Assembly: GCF_900217795.1 (NCBI RefSeq)
Contig: NZ_OBMQ01000018.1
Location: 1-64,000 of the forward strand
Reading direction: 5' to 3'
Origin: Ureibacillus xyleni
GTDB taxonomy: Bacteria; Bacillota; Bacilli; Bacillales_A; Planococcaceae
Length of the DNA: 64,000 nt
Shown here in pieces: positions 42,908 through 52,092 of this stretch; positions within the stretch are counted from its first letter, which is position 1, and the number at the start of each line of letters is the position of its first letter. The notes beneath the pieces are model-generated. The model was not told where the DNA came from, searched no databases, and saw only the letters and a program-made list of their open reading frames with translations. A program made the position numbers and the translations under genes.

Positions 42908-44329
42908 TTAATTATGATTCCAAACAACAAGCTTAAGCTCTGTCATTTCCTCGATTGCGTACTTAATCCCTTCACGGCAGTTGCCACTTTCTTTTACGCC
43001 ACCATAAGGCATGTGATCTACTCGGAATGTTGGTACATCATTAATGATGACACCACCTACTTCTAAATGTTTGATCGCTTGAGAGGCATTGGCAATGTTG
43101 TTTGTGAAGATACCCGCTTGTAAGCCAAAAATGGAATCATTGATTTGTTGGATGGCTTCATCAACGCTTGAAATTTTGTTGACCGTTACAACCGGCGCAA
43201 ATGCTTCTTGGCAAGATACTTTTGACGTGTTGCCAACGTTTGATAGAATCGTTGGTCTTAACACTTGATTTTCAATGACTCCACCTGTTGTTAAAACGGC
43301 ACCTTCCGTAATCGCTTCATCAATCCACGTTTTTGCACGAGATAAATCGCCTTCACTAATTAATGCGGAAATATCTGTGTTGATATCAAGTGGATCACCA
43401 AGCACTAATTGGTCCGTTCTTTCTTTAAATTTACGAGTAAACTCTTCGATAATTTGTTCGTGAACATAAATGCGTTGTAGTGAAATACAAACTTGCCCTT
43501 GGTTTGAGAAAGCTGCGTTGACACATTTATCAATGATGGAATCTATATCCACCTCTTTATCGATAATAAGTCCAGCATTTGACCCAAGTTCTAGTGAAAC
43601 GCGTTTTAGTCCAGCTTTCGTTTTAATGTTTTTCCCCACTTCAGGGCTTCCTGTGAAGGTCACCATTTTCACTTTTTCATGTTCAACTAATGCATCCCCA
43701 ACCACTCTTCCACTACCAGTGACTAAGTTAAAAGCACCTTTTGGCAGATCTGTTTGAGCAAGTAATTCCGCTAAAAAGATAGCAGATAGTGGTGTTTGGG
43801 ATGCAGGTTTTAATACGATTGTATTTCCAGCCGCAATCGCCGGACCTACTTTATGTGCCACCAAGTTCATTGGGAAGTTAAACGGTGTAATGGCCGCAAT
43901 CACGCCAATTGGTTCATGGATGGTAAAGCCAATTTTATTGACCCCATTTTTCGCCGCATCAATCGGTAACACTTCACCCGAAATGCGTTTTGCTTCTTCA
44001 GCCGCAAATTTATATGTTTCAATTGTTCGGTCTACTTCAGCTATCGAGAACTTTAAAGGTTTCGCCGATTCTAGTGAAATGATTTCAGCAGCTTTGTCTT
44101 TATTTGCCGTTAATAGATTGACTAGTTGATCTAATATTGTGGAGCGTTCAAAAGAAGAGAGACGTTTCATTTTGCTAAATGCTTCTTGAGCTGAATCCAC
44201 GGCTTTATTCACTTGTACTGTACTTGCTTGAGCGATTTCTGCAATGACTTCACGAGAATACGGAGATTTTAATTCGCTATAGTTTTCTCCCTCTTCCCAA
44301 TGGCCATTAATATATAGGTTTTTTCTCAT
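42908..44329 (-). CDS. NAD(P)-dependent aldehyde dehydrogenase
   Basis: A product of 473 residues. It carries the ALDH signatures VSLELGSNAG (general base Glu) and FSNQGQVCISLQR (nucleophile Cys), plus the NAD-fold TFTGSPEVG. It oxidises an aldehyde to an acid, or semialdehyde in sugar-acid routes. The start overlaps the stop of the upstream SDR (ATGA). In this operon it probably handles the aldehyde product made by the TPP-dependent complex or an oxidised side chain. Confidence 0.9.
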   Translation of the reverse strand: MRKNLYINGHWEEGENYSELKSPYSREVIAEIAQASTVQVNKAVDSAQEAFSKMKRLSSFERSTILDQLVNLLTANKDKAAEIISLESAKPLKFSIAEVDRTIETYKFAAEEAKRISGEVLPIDAAKNGVNKIGFTIHEPIGVIAAITPFNFPMNLVAHKVGPAIAAGNTIVLKPASQTPLSAIFLAELLAQTDLPKGAFNLVTGSGRVVGDALVEHEKVKMVTFTGSPEVGKNIKTKAGLKRVSLELGSNAGLIIDKEVDIDSIIDKCVNAAFSNQGQVCISLQRIYVHEQIIEEFTRKFKERTDQLVLGDPLDINTDISALISEGDLSRAKTWIDEAITEGAVLTTGGVIENQVLRPTILSNVGNTSKVSCQEAFAPVVTVNKISSVDEAIQQINDSIFGLQAGIFTNNIANASQAIKHLEVGGVIINDVPTFRVDHMPYGGVKESGNCREGIKYAIEEMTELKLVVWNHN

Positions 44330-45072
44330 CGTGATAATACCCCTCCATCCACTGGAATTAAGACGCCTGTCACATAGTCAGACGCTGGACTTGCTAAGAA
44401 TAGTGCTGTACCAACGATATCTTGAGGACTTCCCCAACGATTCGCAGGGATGCGTTTTTCAAATTCTGCTTTTCTCGTTGGATTGTTTAAAATGTCTGTA
44501 TTCATATCGGTTAAAATGTATCCTGGAGCGATGGCGTTTACTTGGATTCCGTAAGATGCCCATTCATTGGATAAAGACTTTGTTAATTGCAGGACGGCGC
44601 CTTTACTCGCAGAATATGGGGATGAATGATAAGCCCCAATTACGGATACAATCGAGCTTAAATTAATGATTTTCCCTCGACCGTGTTCTTTCATTACACG
44701 TGCAGCTAATCGGCTTAATTCAAACAAGGATGTAACATTTAAATTAAAGATTCTTTGCCATGTATCTAACGGAACATCTACTGCTGGGCTACGTTTAATA
44801 ATGCCTGCACAGTTGATTAAAATATCAACTTTTCCATTTAGCTTTTTAGCGGCTTGTTGGAACGTTGCTTCGATTTTTTCGATTTCCATTAAGTCGCATT
44901 GAATATAGTCAACGTTTAGCTCTTGTAGATTCTCCACTTTGTCTGAAATATCAAGAACGACAATGTTGGCACCAGCTTCTTTAAATGCTTTAACAAACTC
45001 AAATCCAATGCCTTGAGCGCCGCCTGTAATAATCATGTTTTGATTTTGTAAATCGAATAAATGTTGGCTCAT
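44326..45072 (-). CDS. SDR-family dehydrogenase, KduD-like
   Basis: A product of 248 residues. The cofactor motif is TGGAQGIGFEFVKAF, the NAG motif is NCAGI, and the active-site SYK is in SSIVSVIGAYHSSPYSASKG. The end (IPANRWGSPQDI and VTGVLIPVDGG) is like 2-dehydro-3-deoxy-D-gluconate 5-dehydrogenase (KduD) and gluconate 5-dehydrogenases. ATG at 45072 follows GGGGTG. It lies two bases after the E3 gene stop. It should interconvert a hydroxyl and a ketone on a sugar-acid-like or cyclic substrate. Confidence 0.88.
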   Translation of the reverse strand: MSQHLFDLQNQNMIITGGAQGIGFEFVKAFKEAGANIVVLDISDKVENLQELNVDYIQCDLMEIEKIEATFQQAAKKLNGKVDILINCAGIIKRSPAVDVPLDTWQRIFNLNVTSLFELSRLAARVMKEHGRGKIINLSSIVSVIGAYHSSPYSASKGAVLQLTKSLSNEWASYGIQVNAIAPGYILTDMNTDILNNPTRKAEFEKRIPANRWGSPQDIVGTALFLASPASDYVTGVLIPVDGGVLSR

Positions 45073-45073
45073 G

Positions 45074-46453
45074 TTAATGCACCCCTTTCCCAATACTTAA
45101 GTTCGCCACTTCCATAAAAATCTCTGATAGGGAAGGGTGGGGTTGGATCATTTCCGCCATTTCAAAGGCAGTTCCCTCAAGGTGCATAAAAGCAGAACCT
45201 TGGCTTATTAATTCTGTTACATTCGGACCTATCATGCACATACCCAATATTTCTCCATATTTCGGATCCGTAAATAGTTTGACAAAGCCATCTGTTTTAC
45301 CTAATGTTTGCGCTTTTCCGATTCCTTGGAACGAATATTTAAACACGTTATAATCGATGTTTTGGTTTTTTAAGTCTTGTTCCGAGTAGCCGACACTTGC
45401 AATCTGTAAATTGGTATAAATACAGCGTGGGATGATGCTATAATCCATCTTTTTTGGCTTACCCAGGATGTTTTCAATACAATTTAAGCCTTCTGCACTC
45501 GCCACATGGGCAAGTTGATAACCACCAATCACGTCGCCAATCGCATAGATAGTATCGATATTTGTTTGTAAGTGGTCGTTTACTTTTAAGAACGGGCCAT
45601 TTTGCTCTATATTTACGTTTTGTGTAGCAGATAGATTTGGAGTTCTACCTACTGCGACAAGTAACTCTTCCGTTTCGAGCACTTGTTGTTTGGTGCCATT
45701 TTCCTCGATTGTTAAAGAGGTTGTAGCGCCATTGTTTTCTACTTTTTTCAGTAGTGCGTTCGTTAAAATCTTGATTCCGCTTTTTTTCAGATGTTTTTGA
45801 AGTAATTTGGAAGTTTCCGGGTCTTCCATTGGGATAATTCGGTCACTATATTCCACAATCGTTACGTTTGAGCCGAAACTGTTAAATGCATTGGCCAATT
45901 CAACACCAATCACACCACCCCCAACAATCACAAGGGAAGATGGGATTTGTGTGAGTTCAAAAATGGTATCGGTAGTGTGATACGGAACATTTTCTAATCC
46001 TTCAATCTTAGGAATGGAAGGTTTACTGCCGGTTGCCACAATGATATGTTTTGTGGAGATGGAATTTACTGTATCAGCTTGTTGGATTTCAACTTCAGTA
46101 GGGGTTTTAATTGTCCCGAATCCATTGAAGACATCTACTTTTTTTGCCTTAAGTAAGGAGCTGATTCCCCCTCTTAAATTGTTCAGGACGTTGTTTTTAA
46201 AGCCAACTAAGCCGTCTAGTGATAACTCCACATGTTTTACGAAAATTCCTCTTGATTCACTATGTTTCATGTCTTCAAGGAGTTCTGCGTTTTTTAAATA
46301 CGTTTTAGAAGGGATACAGCCTTTATTTAGGCATGTCCCTCCTAAATGGTCCGCTTCAATTAGTGCCACTTTTAGACCTTCACTAGCAGCCCGCAACGCA
46401 GCCACATAGCCACCCGGTCCGCCACCAATAATGGTTACATCATAAGTCGTCAA
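45074..46453 (-). CDS. Dihydrolipoyl dehydrogenase (E3) of the operon complex
   Basis: A product of about 459 residues. It has the FAD motif IIGGGPGGYVAALRAA, the redox disulfide GGTCLNKGCIPSKTYLKN, the NAD-binding IVGGGVIGVELANAF, and the C-terminal His-Glu pair in MIQPHPSLSEIF. It re-oxidises the lipoyl groups of the E2 encoded next to it. A TTG at 46453 has AAAGGGGTG six bases upstream. A GTG three codons earlier overlaps that site. It is a dedicated E3, as in acetoin operons (AcoL-like). Confidence 0.92.
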   Translation of the reverse strand: MTTYDVTIIGGGPGGYVAALRAASEGLKVALIEADHLGGTCLNKGCIPSKTYLKNAELLEDMKHSESRGIFVKHVELSLDGLVGFKNNVLNNLRGGISSLLKAKKVDVFNGFGTIKTPTEVEIQQADTVNSISTKHIIVATGSKPSIPKIEGLENVPYHTTDTIFELTQIPSSLVIVGGGVIGVELANAFNSFGSNVTIVEYSDRIIPMEDPETSKLLQKHLKKSGIKILTNALLKKVENNGATTSLTIEENGTKQQVLETEELLVAVGRTPNLSATQNVNIEQNGPFLKVNDHLQTNIDTIYAIGDVIGGYQLAHVASAEGLNCIENILGKPKKMDYSIIPRCIYTNLQIASVGYSEQDLKNQNIDYNVFKYSFQGIGKAQTLGKTDGFVKLFTDPKYGEILGMCMIGPNVTELISQGSAFMHLEGTAFEMAEMIQPHPSLSEIFMEVANLSIGKGVH

Positions 46454-46466
46454 TCTTTTCACCCCT

Positions 46467-47753
46467 TTAAACTAACATTTTCATTGGATTCTCGAGGTAA
46501 TCTTTTAAATCCGTTAAGAATTGTGCTGCTGGTGCTCCGTCAATGATGCGGTGGTCAAAAGATAGAGACAGTTGCATCGTTGGGTCAATCGCAATCTCGC
46601 CATGTTTCACAACCGGTTTCTCAACAATTCGACCAACGCCTAAAATGGCGGATTGCGGTTGATTAATAATTGGGTTAAATGTATCCACTGCATACATTCC
46701 TAAATTACTAATCGTAAACGTGCCTTGTTCGAAATACTCTGGATGTAGTTTGCCGCTTTTAATATTCGAGACTAGTTGTTTACTAGAGTTCACAATGCCT
46801 GATAGCCCAATTTTGTCGGCATTCTTTATCACTGGAACAACTAGCCCTTCGTCTAAAGCGACCGCAAATCCAACATTCACATCTTCATATTGGTAAATTT
46901 CATCCTTTTGTAAGGAGATGTTTAACGATTTATTTTTTGATAATGTATGCGCAACCGCTTTAATCATCAAATCATTATAGGAAAGGCGATGACCTGTTTC
47001 TTTTTCAATGATTGGGATTAACTGTTTGCGTAAAGCCACACATTCGGACATATTGATTTCTACGCTTAACGTCACGTGTGGGGCAGTATAATAACTTTCC
47101 GCCATTCGTTCTGCGATCACTTTTCGCATGCCTTTTAAAGGTGTTTTTGTCACGTTTGATTGTGTTTCTTCTTTTACAATTGTTGGTACTTGTGTAGAAG
47201 CAAGCACATCTTGTTTTGTGATTTTGCCATTGTGCCCTGTGCCCGTGATTTCGTTTGGTGAAACGTGTAAATCTTCTGCCATTTTCTTCGCTAACGGTGT
47301 AATAGAAGATGATTGTTGTTTTAAATAGTCCTCTACATCTTTACGTTGGATACGATTGTTCGGTCCTGTTCCTTGAATGGAGGAGAGGGAAATCTTGTTT
47401 TCCTTCGCTAATTTATTAGCAGCTGGCGTTTTTCTTGGCTTAGCATCATTTTCTAGTACTACTTGTGGTGCTGGTGCTTCACTTACCGCCGTGCTAGAGA
47501 TTTCAACAGGTTCGTTTTCATCCCCCATGTAAGCGATTACTTCGTGTACATTAACGGTTGTGCCAGGTTCGAATAATGTTTTTAGTAAATAACCTGTTGT
47601 TTCTGCTTCTACTTCAAGGACAATTTTATCGGTTTGAATTTCCGCAATTGGGTCACCCTCTTCAATTAAGTCGCCCTCGTTTGCCATCCAACTAACAATA
47701 ATTCCTTCTTCCATCGTTGCGCCTAATTTTGGCATCAGTACTTCTGTCGCCAT
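46467..47753 (-). CDS. E2 acyltransferase with one lipoyl and two peripheral-subunit-binding domains
   Basis: A product of 428 residues. An N-terminal lipoyl domain (lipoyl Lys in IQTDKIVLEVEAE) is followed by two E3-binding modules, TPAANKLAKENKISL near residue 110 and TPLAKKMAEDLHVSP near 157. Then comes the catalytic domain with SLSFDHRIIDGAPAAQF. It transfers the acyl group made by E1 to CoA. The overall type is AcoC/BfmBB-like. The tandem binding modules are a point of interest. It lies between E1 beta and E3. Ribosome site GAGAGGTGA. Confidence 0.92.
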   Translation of the reverse strand: MATEVLMPKLGATMEEGIIVSWMANEGDLIEEGDPIAEIQTDKIVLEVEAETTGYLLKTLFEPGTTVNVHEVIAYMGDENEPVEISSTAVSEAPAPQVVLENDAKPRKTPAANKLAKENKISLSSIQGTGPNNRIQRKDVEDYLKQQSSSITPLAKKMAEDLHVSPNEITGTGHNGKITKQDVLASTQVPTIVKEETQSNVTKTPLKGMRKVIAERMAESYYTAPHVTLSVEINMSECVALRKQLIPIIEKETGHRLSYNDLMIKAVAHTLSKNKSLNISLQKDEIYQYEDVNVGFAVALDEGLVVPVIKNADKIGLSGIVNSSKQLVSNIKSGKLHPEYFEQGTFTISNLGMYAVDTFNPIINQPQSAILGVGRIVEKPVVKHGEIAIDPTMQLSLSFDHRIIDGAPAAQFLTDLKDYLENPMKMLV

Positions 47754-47766
47754 TATTTTTCACCTC

Positions 47767-48747
47767 TCATCGATTTAAGAGTTCTAAACATTTTTGGTAA
47801 ATGTCGTGTACTTGAGGGATTGCCGCTTTCTCAAGTTCTGGGTTATAAGGAATTGGTGCTTCTGCGCCACCTAATCGTAAAATTGGGGCATCTAAATAAT
47901 CAAACGCATCACTTTCTGCGATTAAGCTCACGATTTCCGTACCAAATCCATTACGTTTTACCGCTTCGTATGCGACTAACACTCTACCAGTCTTTTTAAC
48001 AGATTGTAAGATTGCTTTTTCATCGAGTGGCACTAATGTACGTGGATCAATCACTTCCACATCAATCCCTTCAGCTGCTAATTGTTCTGCTGCTTCAAGG
48101 GCTCTATTTACCATTAAGCCTGTCGCGATAATTGTGACATCTTTTCCTTCACGCTTAATATCTGCGACACCTAATGGAATTTCGTATAGTTCTTCGGGTA
48201 CTTCGCTTTTTACGTTATAAAGCATTTTGTGTTCATAAAACATTACTGGGTTATCGTCTTTAATGGCTGCAGCTAATAACCCTTTCGCATCATAAGCGTT
48301 CGAAGGTTGAACTACTTTTAATCCAGGAATATGCGTCATCCATGCTTCTAAACTTTGTGAGTGTTGAGCCGCAAAGCCAGCGCCTGAGCCACTTGGTAAA
48401 CGGACGACCATTGGCACTTTCGCTTTTCCACCAAACATATAACGCATTTTCGCTGCTTGGTTAACGATGTTGTCCATCGCGATCACAACAAAATCAGAAA
48501 ACTGGATTTCTAAAATTGGGCGCATCCCTGTCATGGCAGAACCAACAGCACAGCCACTGATTGCCGCTTCTGAAATGGGGGTAATGCGAACGCGTTCAGG
48601 GCCAAATTCATCGATCATCCCGCTTGTTACACCAAATGCACCGCCATAAACGCCGATATCTTCTCCTAAAATGTATACGTCTTCATCTTCACGCATCATT
48701 TGCGACATAGATTCTCTTACTGCTTCTGAATAACTAATTTCTCTCAT
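47767..48747 (-). CDS. TPP-dependent dehydrogenase E1 component, beta subunit
   Basis: A product of 326 residues, the transketolase-like beta subunit. It begins [20 protein letters not shown] and has [37 protein letters not shown] and the C-terminal swivel domain. It pairs with the alpha subunit 15 bases upstream. The pattern is closest to acetoin dehydrogenase (AcoB) and branched-chain or pyruvate E1 beta proteins. The substrate cannot be fixed from motifs. Confidence 0.92.
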   Translation of the reverse strand: MREISYSEAVRESMSQMMREDEDVYILGEDIGVYGGAFGVTSGMIDEFGPERVRITPISEAAISGCAVGSAMTGMRPILEIQFSDFVVIAMDNIVNQAAKMRYMFGGKAKVPMVVRLPSGSGAGFAAQHSQSLEAWMTHIPGLKVVQPSNAYDAKGLLAAAIKDDNPVMFYEHKMLYNVKSEVPEELYEIPLGVADIKREGKDVTIIATGLMVNRALEAAEQLAAEGIDVEVIDPRTLVPLDEKAILQSVKKTGRVLVAYEAVKRNGFGTEIVSLIAESDAFDYLDAPILRLGGAEAPIPYNPELEKAAIPQVHDIYQKCLELLNR

Positions 48748-48762
48748 TTGCCTTCTTCCTTT

Positions 48763-49770
48763 CTAGACATAAATATCTGTCATTAATGTATCTAAACTTG
48801 GGCTTTCGCTGCTTTCCGCAAATTCCACCGCGTCTTGAATTTGTTTGATTGCTTTTTCATTTAGCTCGGCAAAGTCATCTTCTGTGATGATGCCATTTTC
48901 AAGTAAAACCGTTTTAAAGCGTTCAATTGGATCGTTTGATTTTTTCCACTCTTTTTCTTCTTCGCGCGTACGATATTTACGGGCATCACTTCGAGAATGA
49001 CCTTCCCAACGATACGTGTTGGCCTCAATCAATGTTGGCCCATTGTTGTGACGAGCACGCTCTACTGCTGCAGTCGTTGCTTTAATGACTTCTAAAATAT
49101 CGTTGCCATCGATTGTTTCACTTGGAATACCATAGCTAGCTCCACGAACGGCAATGGATTCAATATTTGTCATCTCTTTAATAGAGCCTGACATACCGTA
49201 GAGATTGTTTTCACAGAAGAATACAATTGGTAAATTCCAAACAGATGCGAGGTTAAGAGATTCATGGAATGCGCCTTCATTTGTCGCACCATCTCCAAAG
49301 AAACAAAGAACCACATAGCCTAACTTTTTCATTTGGGATGTTAGTGCTGCACCTGTGCCTAATGGTAGACCAGCTGCCACAATCCCATTTGCCCCAAGAT
49401 TACCAACTTCCATATCGGCAATATGCATACTGCCACCTTTTCCTTTACAGTAGCCCGTTACTTTCCCTAAAAGTTCAGCGACCATTTTATTAACGTCTGT
49501 ACCTTTTGCAATACTGTGTCCGTGGCCACGGTGTGTACTTGTGATTTTGTCTTCCTTCGTTAGTGGGAAACACGCTCCAACTGCTGTTGCTTCTTGGCCG
49601 ATGCAAAGATGCATGGTGCCGTGTATTTTACCTTGTTGATATAGTTGCTTTAAGTTTTCTTCAAATTTTCGAATAAGAATCATGTCATACATCATTTTTG
49701 TAAGATCATGTTTTTCTAGATTTAATTCGTTGATTAATTGGTTGGATACACCTTTTAATTGATTTGACAT
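48763..49770 (-). CDS. TPP-dependent dehydrogenase E1 component, alpha subunit
   Basis: A product of 335 residues. The TPP-binding motif starts at GDGATNEGAFHESLNLA and ends in NN (FFCENNLYGMSG). Other E1-alpha markers are MHLCIGQEATAVGACF and THRGHGHSIAKG. It decarboxylates or cleaves a 2-oxo acid or alpha-diketone/acetoin and loads the acyl group on E2. It is the first gene of a sigma-54-dependent operon, like acoA in Bacillus. Ribosome site AAGGAGG; sigma-54 promoter 39-55 bases before the start. Confidence 0.92.
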   Translation of the reverse strand: MSNQLKGVSNQLINELNLEKHDLTKMMYDMILIRKFEENLKQLYQQGKIHGTMHLCIGQEATAVGACFPLTKEDKITSTHRGHGHSIAKGTDVNKMVAELLGKVTGYCKGKGGSMHIADMEVGNLGANGIVAAGLPLGTGAALTSQMKKLGYVVLCFFGDGATNEGAFHESLNLASVWNLPIVFFCENNLYGMSGSIKEMTNIESIAVRGASYGIPSETIDGNDILEVIKATTAAVERARHNNGPTLIEANTYRWEGHSRSDARKYRTREEEKEWKKSNDPIERFKTVLLENGIITEDDFAELNEKAIKQIQDAVEFAESSESPSLDTLMTDIYV

Positions 49771-49808
49771 ACTCTAGACCTCCTTAAAAATCTGTTCATC
49801 CTATATAA

Positions 49809-49825
49809 AGCAAAAACCATGCCAA
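49809..49825 (-). promoter_or_regulatory. Sigma-54 (-24/-12) promoter of the E1-AroE operon
   Basis: On the minus strand TTGGCATGGTTTTTGCT fits the -24/-12 consensus TGGCAYG-N4-TTGCW with no mismatch in the GG and GC core. It lies 39 bases before the E1 alpha start. It is almost the same as the element at 57455-57471. Confidence 0.92.
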
Positions 49826-49873
49826 CTTTTATTGCTTAAAAAATTGCAATATTTTCGCGTTTTATATAAAAAA

Positions 49874-49912
49874 ATGATGTATTATTTAAATAATGATGTT
49901 GTATTACATCAT
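49874..49912. promoter_or_regulatory. Candidate enhancer (UAS) of the first sigma-54 operon
   Basis: ATGATGT occurs at 49874-49880 and 49893-49899, and its complement ACATCAT at 49906-49912. The last two form a perfect dyad with a six-base spacer. The cluster begins about 49 bp upstream of the -24 element. The same half-sites lie at the same distance before the second sigma-54 promoter, so they probably bind the activator encoded at 49934. Confidence 0.75.
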
Positions 49913-49933
49913 TTTCGATAAGGGGGGTATACA

Positions 49934-51574
49934 ATGTTTGTCGAACAAGTGAAGTTAATCGGAGTTGTAGAGTGGGACAAGGAAAAAGAACGAACAAGAT
50001 GTAATCAAACTGCAGAGGAATACAGCGATTTACTTGATGAAATTAAGAATCACATCAATCAGGGGTATTATTATTTTTGTTTCATAAATGCATCAATCGA
50101 AGTCAATGTCATCATTTCACAAGAAAACCCTAACCATTACACGATTTTCATCTTACCAATTGATAATAGTTTAAAAGAAGAATTTGCAGAAGAATTAGAA
50201 GAAGTGATTAATTCATCTTTTGATGGGATTGTTATTGCGGATGCGGAAGGGATCATTTTATACCAAAATCCTGCTTATGAACGGATTACGGGACTTTCAA
50301 CGGAATTTTGTATAGGTAAAAGTTTACAAGAATTAGTGGATATCGGGGTCATTGACATTTCTGCTTCTTTAAAAGCCATTAAAGAAAAACGCTCTGTCAC
50401 AATAAGTCAGAAAATTGAGACTGGTAGGAATGTTCTAGTTACTGCAGTGCCAATCACCAATAAACAAGGGGAAATCACAAAAATCGTGAATAATGTCCGT
50501 GATTTAACGCAATTGAGTAAACTTGAAGTTGAAATTCATGAATTAGAAATTGAAAACAAAAAAATTAGTGAAGAGTTACAACAATTAAAACAAAATAAAG
50601 ATCCAAAATACTCAATCATTGCCCATTCCTCTCAAATGAAAGAGGTCTTAGATAGGGCACTGAGAATTGCACAAATTGATTCAGGTGTACTCATCCAAGG
50701 TCCTTCAGGGGTAGGGAAAGAAAAGATTTTAGATTTAATTCATCGATATAGCATTCGTAAAGACGGTCCACTTATTAAAATTAATTGTGGCGCAATCCCA
50801 GAGTCTTTATTAGAGTCAGAATTATTTGGATATGAGTCTGGTTCCTTTACGGGTGCTGTTAAAAGTGGGAAAGCCGGCCTCTTTGAAGTGGCGGATAAAG
50901 GAACGATTTTTTTAGATGAAATCGGGGAAATGCCGCTGCAATTACAAGTAAAGTTACTACGAATACTTCAAGAAAGAGAAGTAGTTCGAATCGGTGGGAA
51001 AAAGCCAATTCAAGTAGATGTTCGGGTTGTGGCCGCAACGAATAAAAATTTACTTGAAATGATTGAAAACGGTACATTTAGAGAGGATTTATATTATCGC
51101 TTAAATATTGTACCGATTGAAATTCCGCCACTAGAACAACGAAAAGATGATATCATTCCGTTAATTTACCACTTTATCCATGGTTTAAATGTAAAATACG
51201 GGTTAAATAAAAGCTTTTCTCGAGAAGTATTAGATCGTTTTGTTAATTATAATTGGCCTGGAAATGTAAGGGAACTACAAAACATAGTAGAACGAGTTGT
51301 ACTAATGAGCCGAAGTTCGGTCGTTACGATTGAAGACTTACATAAAGAGCTTAATATGAGTAATATCCCATTGGTTAGTGATACGAAAGAGGTTTCGAAT
51401 GTTCAAACTTCCTTGAAGGAACAAGTAGAATCGTTTGAAGAAGAGCTAATCCGGGATGTGATTAAAAATTACCCTAGTATTCGAAAAGCTGCGGTTGCTT
51501 TAAAAATTGATCAATCGACGTTAGTAAGGAAATTGCAAAAGTATAATATTGAAGGGACAGAAAAAGCGAAATAA
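49934..51574 (+). CDS. Sigma-54-dependent enhancer-binding transcriptional activator with PAS domain
   Basis: A product of 546 residues. An unrecognised N-terminal domain (1-85) is followed by a PAS domain (about 85-200) that likely senses the inducer. Next is a coiled-coil linker with Glu/Lys/Leu heptads (200-222), then the AAA+ domain with Walker A GPSGVGKE, the sigma-54 contact loop ESGSFTGA and Walker B GTIFLDEIGEMPL. It ends in a Fis-type helix-turn-helix (SIRKAAVALKIDQSTLVRKL). The gene is divergent from the first sigma-54 operon and should drive both operons. Ribosome site AAGGGGGG. Confidence 0.92.
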   Translation: MFVEQVKLIGVVEWDKEKERTRCNQTAEEYSDLLDEIKNHINQGYYYFCFINASIEVNVIISQENPNHYTIFILPIDNSLKEEFAEELEEVINSSFDGIVIADAEGIILYQNPAYERITGLSTEFCIGKSLQELVDIGVIDISASLKAIKEKRSVTISQKIETGRNVLVTAVPITNKQGEITKIVNNVRDLTQLSKLEVEIHELEIENKKISEELQQLKQNKDPKYSIIAHSSQMKEVLDRALRIAQIDSGVLIQGPSGVGKEKILDLIHRYSIRKDGPLIKINCGAIPESLLESELFGYESGSFTGAVKSGKAGLFEVADKGTIFLDEIGEMPLQLQVKLLRILQEREVVRIGGKKPIQVDVRVVAATNKNLLEMIENGTFREDLYYRLNIVPIEIPPLEQRKDDIIPLIYHFIHGLNVKYGLNKSFSREVLDRFVNYNWPGNVRELQNIVERVVLMSRSSVVTIEDLHKELNMSNIPLVSDTKEVSNVQTSLKEQVESFEEELIRDVIKNYPSIRKAAVALKIDQSTLVRKLQKYNIEGTEKAK

Positions 51575-51578
51575 AAAA

Positions 51579-51610
51579 GGGGCAGAAGCAACTGAATGCT
51601 TCTGCCTTTT
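51579..51610. terminator. Bidirectional terminator
   Basis: GGCAGAAGCA and TGCTTCTGCC pair perfectly with a short loop and are followed by TTTT on the plus strand and preceded by AAAAAA. It ends the activator gene and the convergent second sigma-54 operon. Confidence 0.88.
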
Positions 51611-52076
51611 ATTTATAAATAGGGGGTTGGAAAAGCTCTAATGTGATATTGTCGGGGTCTAAAAAGTAACACGTGTAGCCGCCTTTATTGCGACCTTCTT
51701 GAATCGAAACGGGGCTCGATTTAAACGTCACCCCATGTTCTTTTAAAAATTCATAGGTCGTATGGATATCATCCGTTACGAGTGCTAAGTGAGCTGCACC
51801 GATATTCTTTGTTTGAACTTCCAATTTTTCACTTTTCGGACGATAATATTGGTTTAATTCTAATAAATGACCGGAAACACCAACGATAGGGTCATCCTTA
51901 ATTTTTAACATCACTGCCTCTAAATCCGCATCTTCATAGCCAACAAATTTGCGTGTATATTCATTCGATTGCCTTTGTCTATGAACGATCTCAAAGTTTA
52001 ATAGCTCTGTATAAAATTTAACCGATTTTTCGATATCGCTTACTGTAAAAGCTGTATGCCAGTGTCCAGTTATCAA
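51609..52076 (-). CDS. VOC-superfamily (glyoxalase/dioxygenase fold) protein
   Basis: A product of about 155 residues with two beta-alpha-beta-beta-beta modules. Metal ligands are likely His near the start (HWHTAFTVSD), Glu in HLLELNQYY, His in GAAHLALVTDD and Glu in NITLELFQPP, so a four-ligand metal site appears present. TTG at 52076 lies eight bases after AGAGGAG. GTG at 52085 overlaps that site. It is the last gene of the TRAP operon. The family includes isomerases, epimerases, lyases and dioxygenases, so the reaction is open. Confidence 0.8.
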   Translation of the reverse strand: MITGHWHTAFTVSDIEKSVKFYTELLNFEIVHRQRQSNEYTRKFVGYEDADLEAVMLKIKDDPIVGVSGHLLELNQYYRPKSEKLEVQTKNIGAAHLALVTDDIHTTYEFLKEHGVTFKSSPVSIQEGRNKGGYTCYFLDPDNITLELFQPPIYK

Positions 52077-52092
52077 TGGATTCACTCCTCTA

